Positions 1 through 8,821 of a stretch of 64,000 bases of DNA are shown one piece after another. The DNA comes from Bifidobacterium sp. ESL0790. GTDB lineage: Bacteria; Actinomycetota; Actinomycetes; Actinomycetales; Bifidobacteriaceae. The translations under genes were made by a program, and so were the position numbers. The DNA lies in NCBI RefSeq assembly GCF_029395435.1, contig NZ_CP113915.1, positions 1,674,001-1,738,000 of the forward strand, written 5' to 3'. The notes beneath the pieces are model-generated. The model did not search any database, was not told where the DNA came from, and was given only the letters and a program-made list of their open reading frames with translations. Numbering within the stretch: the first letter of the stretch is position 1; each line of letters begins with the position of its first letter.

Positions 1-235
1 TCGAAATACAAAGTTCTGGGACGCATTATACGGAACACGAACTACAGCCGCCCGAATAAATGCTGCGACCCAAGCGGATATGAATAGGCAAATATTCGAA
101 ACGGAACGCGACGGCACACCGACGCAGCCCAGCAAGCACCTCAAATCACCGCTATATGCAACGACGCGGATACCGCCGCGAAACCGGCGATACCCGCGTC
201 ACTGCGCTAAACGCATCAGCAAAAGCCAGGTAGAC
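1..235. other. left-edge stretch without a supported gene
   Basis: I see no gene, RNA or clear terminator here. Reading frames that cross it are antisense shadows of folA. It lies downstream of folA, so any transcript end for the thyA-folA unit would fall here, but no convincing hairpin with a T-run was found. Confidence 0.5.
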
Positions 236-904
236 TTAGAGGTTCTTCTTGTAGGTGGCGAAGCGGAAGGCCTCCACACCCTTCTCGTGCTTCTTGGGGC
301 TCATCCAACGCCCGTCGTCCACCACGCTCCAGGCACCGGAACGCAGCATCTCGCCCATGTCGGGCGCGTAGGTGTCGGCGTCGAAACGGCCGCGGATGTA
401 GGTTACATAGGCCTTGTTGGCGAACGGCATGATCTCGCGGAAGATCTGCGCCCCGCCGATCACCCAGATCTCGCTACGGTCCAGGCCGTCGTCGGGAATG
501 GCCTCCTGACGGGCGAAATCGAGCGCCGCCTCGATGTCATTGGCCGTGGTCGCACCGGCGGCCTTGAATTGCGGGTCGCGCGTGACAACGATGTTGTCGC
601 GGTTCGGCAACGGACGGAACTTGGGGTTGAGTGAATCCCAGGTCTTGCGGCCCATGATCACCGGGTGCGAGACGGTGAGCTCCTTGAAACGCCGCATGTC
701 CTCGGCCAAATGCCAAGGCATGCCACCCTGGAATCCCATCGCGTTGGGGCGGCCCTGCATATCGGAGGCGCACACCCAAATCAGATTGACCGAGAAGGTT
801 TTGACGACATCGTCACCCCAGTCCTCGACCACTCGTTGCCCGGCGGATCCGGGCACGGGTTCGTGATAGCCACTGCGACTACTGTCATGCTCCATTTCAT
901 TCAC
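236..904 (-). CDS. folA: dihydrofolate reductase
   Basis: Reduces dihydrofolate to tetrahydrofolate with NADPH and so regenerates the cofactor that thymidylate synthase oxidises. Family features visible: an active-site segment ending GGMPWHLAEDMRRFK, the NADPH-binding stretch VIMGRKTWDSL and the later IWVIGGAQIF. At 222 residues it is longer than the usual 160-180 because about 37 residues precede the catalytic core. An AAGGAG site lies only 3 nt from the ATG at 904 but 8 nt from an in-frame ATG at 895, so 895 may be the true start. It follows thyA by 40 nt on the same strand, which makes a thyA-folA operon likely. Confidence 0.95.
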   Translation of the reverse strand: MNEMEHDSSRSGYHEPVPGSAGQRVVEDWGDDVVKTFSVNLIWVCASDMQGRPNAMGFQGGMPWHLAEDMRRFKELTVSHPVIMGRKTWDSLNPKFRPLPNRDNIVVTRDPQFKAAGATTANDIEAALDFARQEAIPDDGLDRSEIWVIGGAQIFREIMPFANKAYVTYIRGRFDADTYAPDMGEMLRSGAWSVVDDGRWMSPKKHEKGVEAFRFATYKKNL

Positions 905-944
905 TCCTTGAATACGGCATTTGGCACCAAGTCTATCGACCGGT

Positions 945-1814
945 TCAGACGGCCACCGGCGCCTTGATGGACGGGTGATGCTGGTAGTTCAAAATCTCGA
1001 AATCCTCGTACTTATAGTCGAAGATCGAGTCCGCCTTTTCAATCCTGATCTGCGGATACGGATAAGGCTCGCGGCCGAGCTGGGTGAGCACCTGCTCGAT
1101 GTGGTTGTCGTAGACGTGGCAATCGCCGCCGGTCCAAACGAACTCCCCCGGCTCGAGGCCTGTCTGCTGCGCCATCATCAACGTAAGCAGCGAATAGGAC
1201 GCGATGTTGAACGGCACTCCTAGAAACATGTCGCAGGAACGCTGGTAAAGCTGGCATGAAAGCTTGCCATCGGCCACATAGAACTGGAAGAGCGCATGGC
1301 AGGGCGGCAACGCCATTTCCTCGACCTCGGCCGGGTTCCACGCAGTGACGATCATACGGCGTGAGTCCGGATGTGTTTTGATAAGATCCAACACATTGGA
1401 AATCTGGTCGATGGTGCGATTTGGATCATCCTTGGTCGGTGCGGGCCAACTGCGCCACTGCACGCCGTAAACCGGACCCAAGTCACCGTTTTCGTCGGCC
1501 CACTCGTCCCAGATGTGCACGTTGTGCTCCTGCAGCCAGCGCACGTTGCTCGAGCCTTTGAGGAACCACAGCAGCTCGTAGGCGATGCCCTTGAAGAACA
1601 CGGTCTTGGTGGTCAGCAACGGGAAGCTCTTCGACAGGTCGAAGCGCATCTGCTGGCCGAACAGCGAGATCGTGCCCGTGCCGGTGCGGTCAGTCTTGAG
1701 CGTCCCCTCGCGCAGGATCTTGCGTACGAGGTCCTCATAGGGCATCGGGATGTCGGTTTGCGGACGGTCGGGAATCTCGCGACGAATTTCTTCAAGCTGT
1801 TCTTGGTTCAACAT
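945..1814 (-). CDS. thyA: thymidylate synthase
   Basis: Converts dUMP to dTMP using methylene-tetrahydrofolate. The 289-residue protein carries the classical ThyA signatures: [18 protein letters not shown] near the N-terminus, the catalytic-cysteine segment [12 protein letters not shown], the [17 protein letters not shown] block, and a C-terminus ending in IKAPVAV. The frame is open for another 22 codons upstream, but the ATG at 1814 ([13 protein letters not shown]) gives the family length; no strong Shine-Dalgarno site was seen there. folA follows 40 nt downstream, the standard pairing because ThyA produces the dihydrofolate that DHFR recycles. Confidence 0.96.
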   Translation of the reverse strand: MLNQEQLEEIRREIPDRPQTDIPMPYEDLVRKILREGTLKTDRTGTGTISLFGQQMRFDLSKSFPLLTTKTVFFKGIAYELLWFLKGSSNVRWLQEHNVHIWDEWADENGDLGPVYGVQWRSWPAPTKDDPNRTIDQISNVLDLIKTHPDSRRMIVTAWNPAEVEEMALPPCHALFQFYVADGKLSCQLYQRSCDMFLGVPFNIASYSLLTLMMAQQTGLEPGEFVWTGGDCHVYDNHIEQVLTQLGREPYPYPQIRIEKADSIFDYKYEDFEILNYQHHPSIKAPVAV

Positions 1815-2025
1815 AACCAACCATTCTAGCAACCCGGGTCGGCCTTGCGCTCGCGACGAATACCATGTCCACCGCACCACCGCATTCGTTTCACCGAGGG
1901 AAAACGCGCCGGATTGGATGTATCCTGTTCGCTCACCAACACCTCGCCCGTACGACGGGGCTTGGGGTTAGATTGGTAGGGATACGCCTTGACACCAGCA
2001 AGGCACAACCGCGAGGAGGTACGCA

Positions 2026-2442
2026 ATGGCGAAGAAACTGTGGGTGGAGCGCAACAAGGACGGCTCCTGGGACGCGTTCAGCGACGAGGGCGCGCACATC
2101 AAGTTCGGGCACGGCAAGGGCCAGTTCAACCCCGGCGACCTGATGAAGGTGGCGCTGGCGGCCTGCGGCGCGCTTTCCAGCCAGATGACCATCGAGAATT
2201 CCCTGGGTGAGGGCAAAGGCGCGAAGATCACCGTCGACGGCGATTACGACCGCGAGGCCGACGGCTACACCGCCTTCCGCGAGCAGGTGGTCGTCGACGC
2301 GCGCAGCGCCGGCATCCACGGCGAGGACGTGGAGAAGCTCAAGGACCGCGTCGCCAAGCATATCGACAAGTCCTGCACGGTGATGCACACCTATGAGGTC
2401 GCCACGCCGGTGAGCATGGAGGTCAAGGTGCTCACCAAGTAA
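2026..2442 (+). CDS. OsmC/Ohr family peroxide-detoxifying protein
   Basis: 138 residues of the OsmC fold. Both family cysteines are present in their usual settings: Cys47 in ALAACGALSSQM and Cys117 in KSCTVMHTY. They form the redox pair that reduces organic hydroperoxides. A strong GAGGAGG site lies just upstream of the ATG. The gene is monocistronic, divergent from thyA, and followed by a hairpin at 2479-2512. The exact subfamily (OsmC, Ohr or YhfA-like) cannot be fixed by eye; the length and the glycine-rich N-terminal half favour an OsmC-like member rather than Ohr. Confidence 0.88.
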   Translation: MAKKLWVERNKDGSWDAFSDEGAHIKFGHGKGQFNPGDLMKVALAACGALSSQMTIENSLGEGKGAKITVDGDYDREADGYTAFREQVVVDARSAGIHGEDVEKLKDRVAKHIDKSCTVMHTYEVATPVSMEVKVLTK

Positions 2443-2478
2443 GGCCGCCTTTCCGCAATATCAAGCGAGCAACAATAG

Positions 2479-2512
2479 GGCCCCGACGTTCGTCATCTTG
2501 AGCGTCGGAGCC
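2479..2512 (+). terminator. hairpin terminator after the OsmC gene
   Basis: GGCCCCGACG pairs with CGTCGGAGCC (one bulge) and is followed by TTACTGTTTT. It lies 37 nt after the stop codon. Confidence 0.6.
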
Positions 2513-2587
2513 TTACTGTTTTGACCGTCGCCTGCTTGCCCGCAGTCACCACATTACTTACTGACACGCGATTCGCGCGGCGTAGCG

Positions 2588-2625
2588 AAAGCCCCGGCAT
2601 CCATCACCGTGGACGCCGGGGCTTT
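2588..2625 (-). terminator. hairpin terminator after the universal stress gene
   Basis: AAAGCCCCGGC and GCCGGGGCTTT form a perfect 11-bp stem with U-rich arms. It lies 34 nt beyond the stop codon of the minus-strand universal stress gene. Confidence 0.75.
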
Positions 2626-2658
2626 GCTATACGTTATGCGTTATGCGCTACCAGTAAA

Positions 2659-3666
2659 TCAGCCCTTGTGCTCCGGGTCGATCGAGGACTCGATGGCCTC
2701 GGCCTGTTCGCTGCCGGCGGTCTCCACCGACACCTTCTCGACGCCGCTGACACCTTCCAGCGTGCCGTCAGAGCGCGACTTCTCGGCCTCGACGTACTTG
2801 CGCGGCACCACGTAGACCGGGCCGGCCGCGTGCTGGATGAGCCCCTGGCTGGTCGAGCCGACGAGCAGGCCAGTGAACCCGCCCTTGCCACGCGAGCCGA
2901 CGACCACGATGTCGTGGTCGTAGCTGGCCTTGGTCAGGGCGCTCACGGCGGACTCGGGAACGATGGTCTTGGTGATCTTGAGATCGGGGTGGGCCTTGCG
3001 AATCGGGGCGATGTCGGACTCCAGATCCTCCATGTAGGAGTCGTAGACGCCGTCCTCGTCGCTGACGCCCTGCAGGCCGGCCACCGCGTCGATGACGTCG
3101 AGCTCGGCGCCACGGTCGGCGGCGAGGTCGGCGGCGATCTGCAACGCCTTGAGTCCCCACTCGCTGGCGTCGATGCCCACGGCGACGCTGGTGATGTTGT
3201 TGTTCAGATGCATCGTCTTGCCGTCGTCGTCGGTGTAGGGCACCACGATGATCGGGCAATAGGCGTAGGCCGGCAGCGACGAGCTGGTGGTGCCGAGCAG
3301 TCGCTCCGCCAGGCCACCCTTGCCGCGGTTGCCAATGACGATCAGATTGTAGTTGCGCGAGAGCTCAACGAAGACCGACGAGGGGTCGCCAGTGACGATG
3401 AGGGTCTGCGCGTCCACGCCCTGCTCATTGGCGATGGCCTTGGCCTTGGAAAGAATCTCCTGGGCGTCGATGTGGGCCGCGTTGTCGTCGCCCATCGACG
3501 TGTATGTGGAATCGAATGACACCGCGGCATAGCTCGGCAGCGAGTACGCGCACACGATCTGCAGGGTGAGCCCCGCGTGCTTGGCGTAGTTCGCGGCCCA
3601 CCATGTCGCCTTGTAGCTGGCTTGCGATCCATCTACGCCCACCAGAATGGCCTTGTCGTTTACCAT
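2659..3666 (-). CDS. tandem-domain universal stress protein
   Basis: 335 residues made of two UspA domains (about 5-150 and 165-315). Each keeps the ATP-binding signature G-2x-G-9x-G-S/T: GNRGKGGLAERLLGTTS in the first and GSRGKGGFTGLLVGSTS in the second. ATP-binding Usp proteins of this kind are usually linked to energy or oxidative stress survival in Actinobacteria. The C-terminal 30 residues are acidic and unconserved in appearance. An AAGGAGG site sits 6 nt before the ATG. The gene stands alone between a terminator and the secreted hydrolase genes. Confidence 0.92.
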   Translation of the reverse strand: MVNDKAILVGVDGSQASYKATWWAANYAKHAGLTLQIVCAYSLPSYAAVSFDSTYTSMGDDNAAHIDAQEILSKAKAIANEQGVDAQTLIVTGDPSSVFVELSRNYNLIVIGNRGKGGLAERLLGTTSSSLPAYAYCPIIVVPYTDDDGKTMHLNNNITSVAVGIDASEWGLKALQIAADLAADRGAELDVIDAVAGLQGVSDEDGVYDSYMEDLESDIAPIRKAHPDLKITKTIVPESAVSALTKASYDHDIVVVGSRGKGGFTGLLVGSTSQGLIQHAAGPVYVVPRKYVEAEKSRSDGTLEGVSGVEKVSVETAGSEQAEAIESSIDPEHKG

Positions 3667-3762
3667 GACTACCTCCTTGAATCAGCGGCACTCAACACCG
3701 CCTCTGTACTAAGAATACCGCGGGTCGGATAACTCGTGTAAGTTTGCGCGCTCAACAAAGCG

Positions 3763-3788
3763 AAACGCGCCCCATTACGGAGCGCGTC
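3763..3788 (-). terminator. probable terminator after the NlpC/P60 gene
   Basis: ACGCGC and GCGCGT arms frame a short loop 20-45 nt beyond the NlpC/P60 stop, and the minus-strand sequence continues TTTCGCTTTGTT. The stem is short, so support is moderate. Confidence 0.45.
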
Positions 3789-3807
3789 ATAGAAAGTTCA
3801 TAAGACC

Positions 3808-4500
3808 TCAGAGCAGACGACGAATCGAATACCCGCCAGGGAAGACCGTGCCCACAGGGCAGATCTGGGTTCCCTGGCCCGGTGACATCGCGTTGACGAC
3901 CATGCCATTGCCGATATAGATGGCGGCGTGATCACCGTTGGCGATGATGTCGCCCGGCATGGCCTGCGAGAGATCGGCGACCGCACGACCCACCCCGGCC
4001 TGGGCGCCGGAGGAATGAGGAAGACTGAAACCGAACTGGGCATAGACGTACTGCACGAAGCCGGAGCAATCCCAACCAGCAGGCGTGTTGCCGCCGTAGA
4101 CGTAGGGAACCTGGCCGACGAACTGCACGGCGAACTTGACGAGCGCGGCGGAGGTCTGGCCGTCGGGAGGCGTGATGGTGAAATCACCCTTGGTCAACGA
4201 CTCACGACTTGCCGAGCGCGAGGCTGCCTGAGCGGCGGCCGCGTCCTTCTCGGACTGGGACTGGGTCTGGGGCACGTCAAGCGATTCGATACCGCCCCAG
4301 CTCGACTGCGCGTCCACACTGGTGGATGTCGATTCCTTGAGCAGGTCTTTCTTGACGGTGTTGACCTTGCGGAACGAGCGCGATGAAGTGACCGGAACAC
4401 TGTCTTCAGTAGTGGCAGAGGCGGTCGAGGAGAATGCGAAGAGCGCCGAACCCACAAGGGCGACAGCCGCGATAGCAGAGCAGGACTTCGTGAATTTCAT
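3808..4500 (-). CDS. secreted NlpC/P60 peptidoglycan hydrolase
   Basis: Probable D,L-endopeptidase acting on cell-wall stem peptides outside the cell. From the ATG at 4500 the 230-residue product has an N-terminal signal peptide (KFTKSCSAIAAVALVGSALF, ending near ASA), a Ser/Gln-rich linker, then an NlpC/P60 domain from about residue 120 with catalytic Cys145 (AGWDCSGFVQYVY) and His191 (NGDHAAIYIGNG). Two adjacent ATGs occur; GGAGG is 1 nt from the one at 4503 and 4 nt from the one at 4500, so 4500 is preferred. It lies 133 nt after the CHAP gene on the same strand. Confidence 0.93.
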   Translation of the reverse strand: MKFTKSCSAIAAVALVGSALFAFSSTASATTEDSVPVTSSRSFRKVNTVKKDLLKESTSTSVDAQSSWGGIESLDVPQTQSQSEKDAAAAQAASRSASRESLTKGDFTITPPDGQTSAALVKFAVQFVGQVPYVYGGNTPAGWDCSGFVQYVYAQFGFSLPHSSGAQAGVGRAVADLSQAMPGDIIANGDHAAIYIGNGMVVNAMSPGQGTQICPVGTVFPGGYSIRRLL

Positions 4501-4588
4501 CATTCCTCCACCATAACAAGCAGACCAAACAAAAAAGGTCAATTGTTTTACATAAATGACACGAAAAATAAGGGGTGTAACTTGAAAA

Positions 4589-4604
4589 GCCCAATATGAT
4601 GGGC
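4589..4604 (-). terminator. short hairpin between the two hydrolase genes
   Basis: On the minus strand GCCCA and TGGGC pair and are followed by TTTT, 30 nt after the CHAP stop codon. It could end part of the CHAP transcript ahead of the NlpC/P60 gene. Confidence 0.5.
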
Positions 4605-4633
4605 GTCACATTATCTTCATGCCGACAGCGAAA

Positions 4634-5584
4634 TCAGTAGTGGATGATTTCGTGCTGGGCGACCTGGGCGGCGGTGTAGGTCTTGGAGTAGGTCTTGCCG
4701 TTCATCACGCTGCCGCACTCCGAGGTCTCGACCGAGCCGTCGGGGTTGATCTTCTCGATGATGGCGACGTGGCCGCAGGTCGGATCCGTGCCGTCCTGGC
4801 CGGGGGCGAAGACCATGATGTCGCCGACATGGCGGGCGGTGTTGTCGACCCAATAGCCGAGGGCCCTGGCCGAGCTGCCCCACATCGCGCCGTTGCCCAT
4901 ATGCGAGCCGGCGGGAAGGCCAAGCTGGTGGCGACGCACGTAGACCCACCAGGTGCACTGGCTGAACTCGTAGGCGTTGCCGGTGTCGCCCGTGTCGTGG
5001 TTGGGGTTGAACCCAGCGGGGAGAAGGCCGGCGTCCTGATCCATCAGGTCGGCCACCTTGGGGTTGTTCGCCGCGGATTTCGACATCATCGCGACATCGA
5101 GGGAAGTATTGGAATCACCGAGGTCCCAGGCACCATAGTTGCTGGTCTGGGCATTGTGGCCGTTGACCTGCGTGCCGTTGAGGGAGGCGCGGTCCTCGGA
5201 GCGCGAGGCGGCGCCGGCGGCCCTGATGTTCGAGGTCGTGGTCGGGTCGGCCACAGCCATGCGCGAGCGGTTGACCCCGCCCAAGGCCATCGCGGCCGTG
5301 GCCGTGGTGCCCACCAAAGCGGCCAACGAGGCCGAGACCACCGCCGCATGACGGCGGCTCTGGGCCTGGCGCTCGATGCGGATGGAACGACGGGTGGGGG
5401 GAATGATCTCGTTGATCTTCTCGGCGACGGCGGCATCAAGCTCGACGACCGCGCCATCTGAGGCCATCGCCTCGGCGCGACGCATAGCTTTCGCAGAGTG
5501 CGCGGCGTGGCTGGACTTCGACATCAACCCTGATATCGACAGACCGCCCAAGCGTCCGTGCGCCTTGTGCGCTGCATGCCCCAT
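4634..5584 (-). CDS. membrane-anchored CHAP-domain peptidoglycan hydrolase
   Basis: 316-residue protein whose C-terminal third is a CHAP amidase/endopeptidase domain with Cys210 (EFSQCTWWVYVRRH) and His272 (TCGHVAIIEKI). A single hydrophobic segment at about residues 79-102 follows an unusually long, basic N-terminus, so it is either an internal signal anchor or a very long leader. The ATG at 5584 has AAGGAG at 8 nt spacing and is chosen over an upstream in-frame ATG at 5653. With the NlpC/P60 gene downstream it forms a cell-wall remodelling pair. Confidence 0.9.
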   Translation of the reverse strand: MGHAAHKAHGRLGGLSISGLMSKSSHAAHSAKAMRRAEAMASDGAVVELDAAVAEKINEIIPPTRRSIRIERQAQSRRHAAVVSASLAALVGTTATAAMALGGVNRSRMAVADPTTTSNIRAAGAASRSEDRASLNGTQVNGHNAQTSNYGAWDLGDSNTSLDVAMMSKSAANNPKVADLMDQDAGLLPAGFNPNHDTGDTGNAYEFSQCTWWVYVRRHQLGLPAGSHMGNGAMWGSSARALGYWVDNTARHVGDIMVFAPGQDGTDPTCGHVAIIEKINPDGSVETSECGSVMNGKTYSKTYTAAQVAQHEIIHY

Positions 5585-5676
5585 ACGTTTAACTCCTTGC
5601 GAATGCCGTCCACATTCTTCAACACTTGATAACAAGTTGGCACGATACCACATGCCAACCGCAACAAACCAAGCAA

Positions 5677-5696
5677 TGTAAGATGCATCACTTACA
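5677..5696. promoter_or_regulatory. palindrome upstream of the CHAP gene
   Basis: TGTAAGATGCATCACTTACA is an imperfect palindrome (TGTAAG arms, GATGC/GCATC core) about 95 nt upstream of the CHAP start. It has the look of an operator; no regulator can be assigned. Confidence 0.3.
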
Positions 5697-5898
5697 ACAG
5701 TCCATTATTCTACCCGACCGGTCGAATTTCCAAAAGGCTCGATTGTGCCGCAACGGCAGCAATAAGGGGAAAACAACGAAACCCCCGGCGTGTCACTTTT
5801 TCACAATTTCAATACAAACTGCAAATGCATTACAGAACGGCTTTCGCCGACGGCTTGACGCATCACATTTCCGCTTCGCGACAACGCTTGACGTCGCC

Positions 5899-7338
5899 CT
5901 AGACCTGCGTGCAGGCGTAGACGAACGACCCCGTCGGCGAGGCCTCCGACCGCCTGCGACCGGCCCGCGTCGGGCTGCCTCCGGCCACGCTGATCGTCAC
6001 CCTGCCATCGCTGGCCGGCACGAAGATGGCGTCGCCCTGGCAAAGCACCCGCTCCTCCTTGGCGCTGGCGCAGGCCACCGAGCCTTCGGTGCAGACGATG
6101 ATGCGCGGGCCGAAATGCCGCGGCGCCCGGCGGCTGACCTGTGGCAGCTCGTCGTAGCGCTGGGTGATCTTCTCCCAGACCGGCCAAGGCCTGCGCCCCG
6201 AGCCCACGCGTCCATAGGCCAGGGCGAACTCGCTGATGCGCGGGCGGTAGAAAACGCGGTTGCCGAACATGGTCCCAAGGTCGGCGAAACGGCTGACGGT
6301 GGGGTTGACGGGCGCGCCGCACGAGCAGTCGAGGCTTTTCATGAAATCGGGGATGTCCTTGCTTTTCACGGTCATCCCGGCGCGCAGCACGTTGTCGGAG
6401 TTGGTCATGATCTCGATGCCGGTGCCGCTGATATAGGCGTGCGGGGTGCCCGCGGCGATGAACACCGAATCGCCCTCCTGCAGCGAGACCGGGTTCATCA
6501 TCAGCAGCGCCAGCACGCTCGGGTCACCCTCGAAGGTCTGGCAGGCGCGCAGGGCGTTGTCGAACGCGAGTGTGGAGCGTGGGTCGGAGACCGTGGCCCG
6601 GGCCTTGCGCAACGCGGGCTCGAGGCCGGTCTCGGAATCGGCGGTGACGGCGGTGTGGAAGGCGCGGAACACCCGTTTGCGCGACTCCGGCCACACCATC
6701 GCGGCGATCGGCATCATGGCGTCGGCCGCCGCAAAATCGGAGGCCTGCGTCACCGACGGCCCTCCCCCGGTGCGCTCGCTCGGCGCCTTGGTCAGCGCGC
6801 GGACCATCCGCTTGGCCACAGGGTGGTCAACCAGCGTGAGGTTGGCCAGCATGAAGGCCGGCGAGGCGAAACCGACGGAGGCCTCGAAGGGCTCAAGTGC
6901 CACCACCATCTCGTTCTTGGCCACGGCGTCCTTGAAGGCGCGGTCGGGGTCCTCAATCGGCCGGCCGAGCGCGGTCTCGAAATTGAAACCGGCGCGCGCC
7001 TCGAAATCGACCGGATGGACCTGCAGCGAAAGCGGGGTGCCCGCCGAGATCACCTTGAGCAGATATGGCAAGACCGGGCCGAAACGCTCGGAACAGCGGG
7101 TGCCCACCATCGCCTCGGGGTCGCTGCGGATGAGGTCGGTCAGGGGCGCGCGCACGCCTCCCCCGAGATCGACCATCGAGGGCCACTGGGCGTGTCCGCT
7201 GAACCACATCTCGGCGATGGGGCCGCTCGCCGGCTCGGCATCGCCCTCGTCAAGTGCTAAAACGTCGGCGAACATGGACTGCAGGCGGGTATGGGAGCCC
7301 CACGCATATCGCTTGACGACCGGATGGATCGGATACAC
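5899..7338 (-). CDS. manA: mannose-6-phosphate isomerase, class I
   Basis: Interconverts fructose-6-phosphate and mannose-6-phosphate, feeding sugar-nucleotide synthesis. The 479-residue sequence has type I isomerase signatures: MYPIHPVVKRYAWGS at the start, GPIAEMWFSGHAQWPS, the zinc-site QVHPVDFEARAG, and AAGTPHAYISGTGIEIM in the C-terminal cupin lobe. A GTG at 7338 preceded by AAAGGAG at 5 nt is the best start; an in-frame ATG at 7413 would add 25 basic residues and lacks a site. The gene stands alone, divergent from the small membrane protein gene at 7499. Confidence 0.93.
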   Translation of the reverse strand: MYPIHPVVKRYAWGSHTRLQSMFADVLALDEGDAEPASGPIAEMWFSGHAQWPSMVDLGGGVRAPLTDLIRSDPEAMVGTRCSERFGPVLPYLLKVISAGTPLSLQVHPVDFEARAGFNFETALGRPIEDPDRAFKDAVAKNEMVVALEPFEASVGFASPAFMLANLTLVDHPVAKRMVRALTKAPSERTGGGPSVTQASDFAAADAMMPIAAMVWPESRKRVFRAFHTAVTADSETGLEPALRKARATVSDPRSTLAFDNALRACQTFEGDPSVLALLMMNPVSLQEGDSVFIAAGTPHAYISGTGIEIMTNSDNVLRAGMTVKSKDIPDFMKSLDCSCGAPVNPTVSRFADLGTMFGNRVFYRPRISEFALAYGRVGSGRRPWPVWEKITQRYDELPQVSRRAPRHFGPRIIVCTEGSVACASAKEERVLCQGDAIFVPASDGRVTISVAGGSPTRAGRRRSEASPTGSFVYACTQV

Positions 7339-7498
7339 GCGCGCTCCTTTCTTGGTGGCTCCGCTGTTGGTTCCTTTGTGGTTCCGTTTGGCGACGATAG
7401 CCCCGACACCCACCGGAAGCGGGGACGCCGGGCCGCGTTCATCGTTCTAAGCCTACAGTCAAGTCCCAAGGTTAGCCCCGGATACTAAAATCGTCGAT

Positions 7499-7756
7499 AT
7501 GAAGCTGACCCCAATCATCAACCCGGACGTATGCAAGCCACCGCCAAAGCCGGTGCGCGTCGACCTGCGCAAAACGTTTGCGATTGTGACCAGCTGGTGG
7601 CTGATCGCTCTGGCCGTCACCGTGGTCCTGCTCATCTGCGGGTTCAAGGTGCTCGAGGCGCTCGTGTTGTGCTCCTCCGGGGTCATCATCGGCGTGTTGC
7701 TGCTTGTCTGGGAGCATTTCGACCGCTGGGACTATCGCAGGCTCGGCGCGGATTAG
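7499..7756 (+). CDS. small two-segment membrane protein (DUF2530-like)
   Basis: 85 residues: a proline-rich cytoplasmic start (KPPPKPVRVDLRKTF), then two hydrophobic helices at about 30-50 and 53-70, and a charged end (EHFDRWDYRRLG). The pattern matches small actinobacterial DUF2530 membrane proteins; this is recognition by pattern only and the function is unknown. It is divergent from manA and 171 nt ahead of phoU on the same strand. Confidence 0.7.
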   Translation: MKLTPIINPDVCKPPPKPVRVDLRKTFAIVTSWWLIALAVTVVLLICGFKVLEALVLCSSGVIIGVLLLVWEHFDRWDYRRLGAD

Positions 7757-7927
7757 TGCCGGTTCCGCAGGTCGTTTGGCTTGCAATTCAGTTCGCAATA
7801 ATTCAATATTCAGTATGTGACATCCGTCATCAACGACGGCCCAAAACGTAACGATATCCAATCAAACCAACCACCGAGACTCCTCCGGGACGACCGACCA
7901 CAGCCCATCACAACGAGACGAGGAACC

Positions 7928-8605
7928 ATGCGAGTCATCTACAACAAGGAACTGGAAGCGGTGGCCGACGACCTGGAGCACATGACGACCAGCGTGCGCG
8001 ACGCCATGCACGGAGCGGGCAAGGCACTGCTCGACGGCGACATGGAAGCGGCGCAGAAGGTCATCGACGGCGACGAGGCCATCGACGAGCTGGAGAAATC
8101 CGTGACCGACCAGTGCGTGCGGCTTCTTGCACAGCAGAGCCCGGTGGCCACGGATTTGCGGGTGGTCGTCGCCACGCTGCGGCTGGCCTCCACCATCGAA
8201 CGTATGGGCGATTTGGCGCAGCATATCGCGCAGACCGCGCATCGAGCCTATCCCGACTCGGCCTTGCCGGACGACGAGAAGACCCGTCGCATTTTCACCA
8301 GCATGCGCGCGCTGCTCGATGTCACCGCCGACCGGCTGCCGGGAATGCTCGCCGACCGCGACACGACCTTGGCCCAGCAGGTGATCGCCGACGACAACAA
8401 ACTCGATGAGCTGCACCAGGAATCCTTCGATCTGGTGCTTGACGACTCCTGGAAGGGCACGAGGCAGCAGCTCATCGACGTGGTGCTGACGGCGCGCTTC
8501 ATGGAGCGGCTTGGCGACCACGCCGTTTCCATCGCCCGCCAGGTGGTCTACATCGTTTCCGGCTTCGACCCCAGCAAAGAGCCCCGCGACCTCGACGAGG
8601 AGTGA
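7928..8605 (+). CDS. phoU: phosphate transport regulator PhoU
   Basis: 225-residue all-helical protein with the two PhoU repeats. The repeated motif appears as DEAIDELEKSVTDQCVRLL and DDNKLDELHQESFDLVL, and each half has the metal-ligand type E/D-xx-D pattern (ASTIERMGDLAQHI and ARFMERLGDHAVSI). PhoU restrains the PhoR kinase and the Pst transporter when phosphate is plentiful. No pst or phoR gene is in this window. The ATG at 7928 has GAGGA at 3-4 nt; the 37 upstream in-frame codons lack PhoU similarity. Confidence 0.93.
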   Translation: MRVIYNKELEAVADDLEHMTTSVRDAMHGAGKALLDGDMEAAQKVIDGDEAIDELEKSVTDQCVRLLAQQSPVATDLRVVVATLRLASTIERMGDLAQHIAQTAHRAYPDSALPDDEKTRRIFTSMRALLDVTADRLPGMLADRDTTLAQQVIADDNKLDELHQESFDLVLDDSWKGTRQQLIDVVLTARFMERLGDHAVSIARQVVYIVSGFDPSKEPRDLDEE

Positions 8606-8618
8606 GCGCAGTCGCTTC

Positions 8619-8706
8619 TGCTGCTAACCGGTCAATCCTGCTCCAAAACGTACGTTTCAGGGGCAAGAAACATACGAAAACCAGCAGGATTGACAGGTTA
8701 GCAGCA
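8619..8706. repeat. 88-bp palindromic dispersed element, copy A
   Basis: Begins TGCTGCTAACCGGTCAATCC and ends with its near-complement (GGATTGACAGGTTAGCAGCA). An inner palindrome, AAACGTACGTTT, lies in the left half. Two further copies of exactly 88 bp occur at 29912-29999 (opposite orientation) and 55748-55835. It sits between the convergent ends of phoU and gpmA. No flanking target duplication is obvious. Confidence 0.85.
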
Positions 8707-8764
8707 GTATTGACCAGCCAAGGACTGCAGCCACCTGCAGGCAGTGGCTTCAGCTGATTCAAAA

Positions 8765-8807
8765 ACAAAAGGGTCCTTACGACACGAAATCGTAAGGACC
8801 CTTTTGT
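8765..8807. terminator. bidirectional terminator between phoU and gpmA
   Basis: Perfect 18-bp arms (ACAAAAGGGTCCTTACGA and its complement) with a 7-nt loop. Both strands end in a U-run, so it can serve gpmA (minus) and phoU (plus). Confidence 0.88.
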
Positions 8808-8821
8808 GAACAACCAGAAAC

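Noticed and set aside
5585..5800. ydaO-type c-di-AMP riboswitch upstream of the CHAP gene
   Set aside because: Such switches often precede actinobacterial wall-hydrolase genes, but the conserved core segments are not recognisable; only a short TGTAAG palindrome is present.
5626..7260. 544-codon plus-strand reading frame opposite manA
   Set aside because: It lies opposite a clear manA with conserved motifs. Its composition (Arg/His/Gly-rich) is typical of an antisense frame in high-GC DNA.
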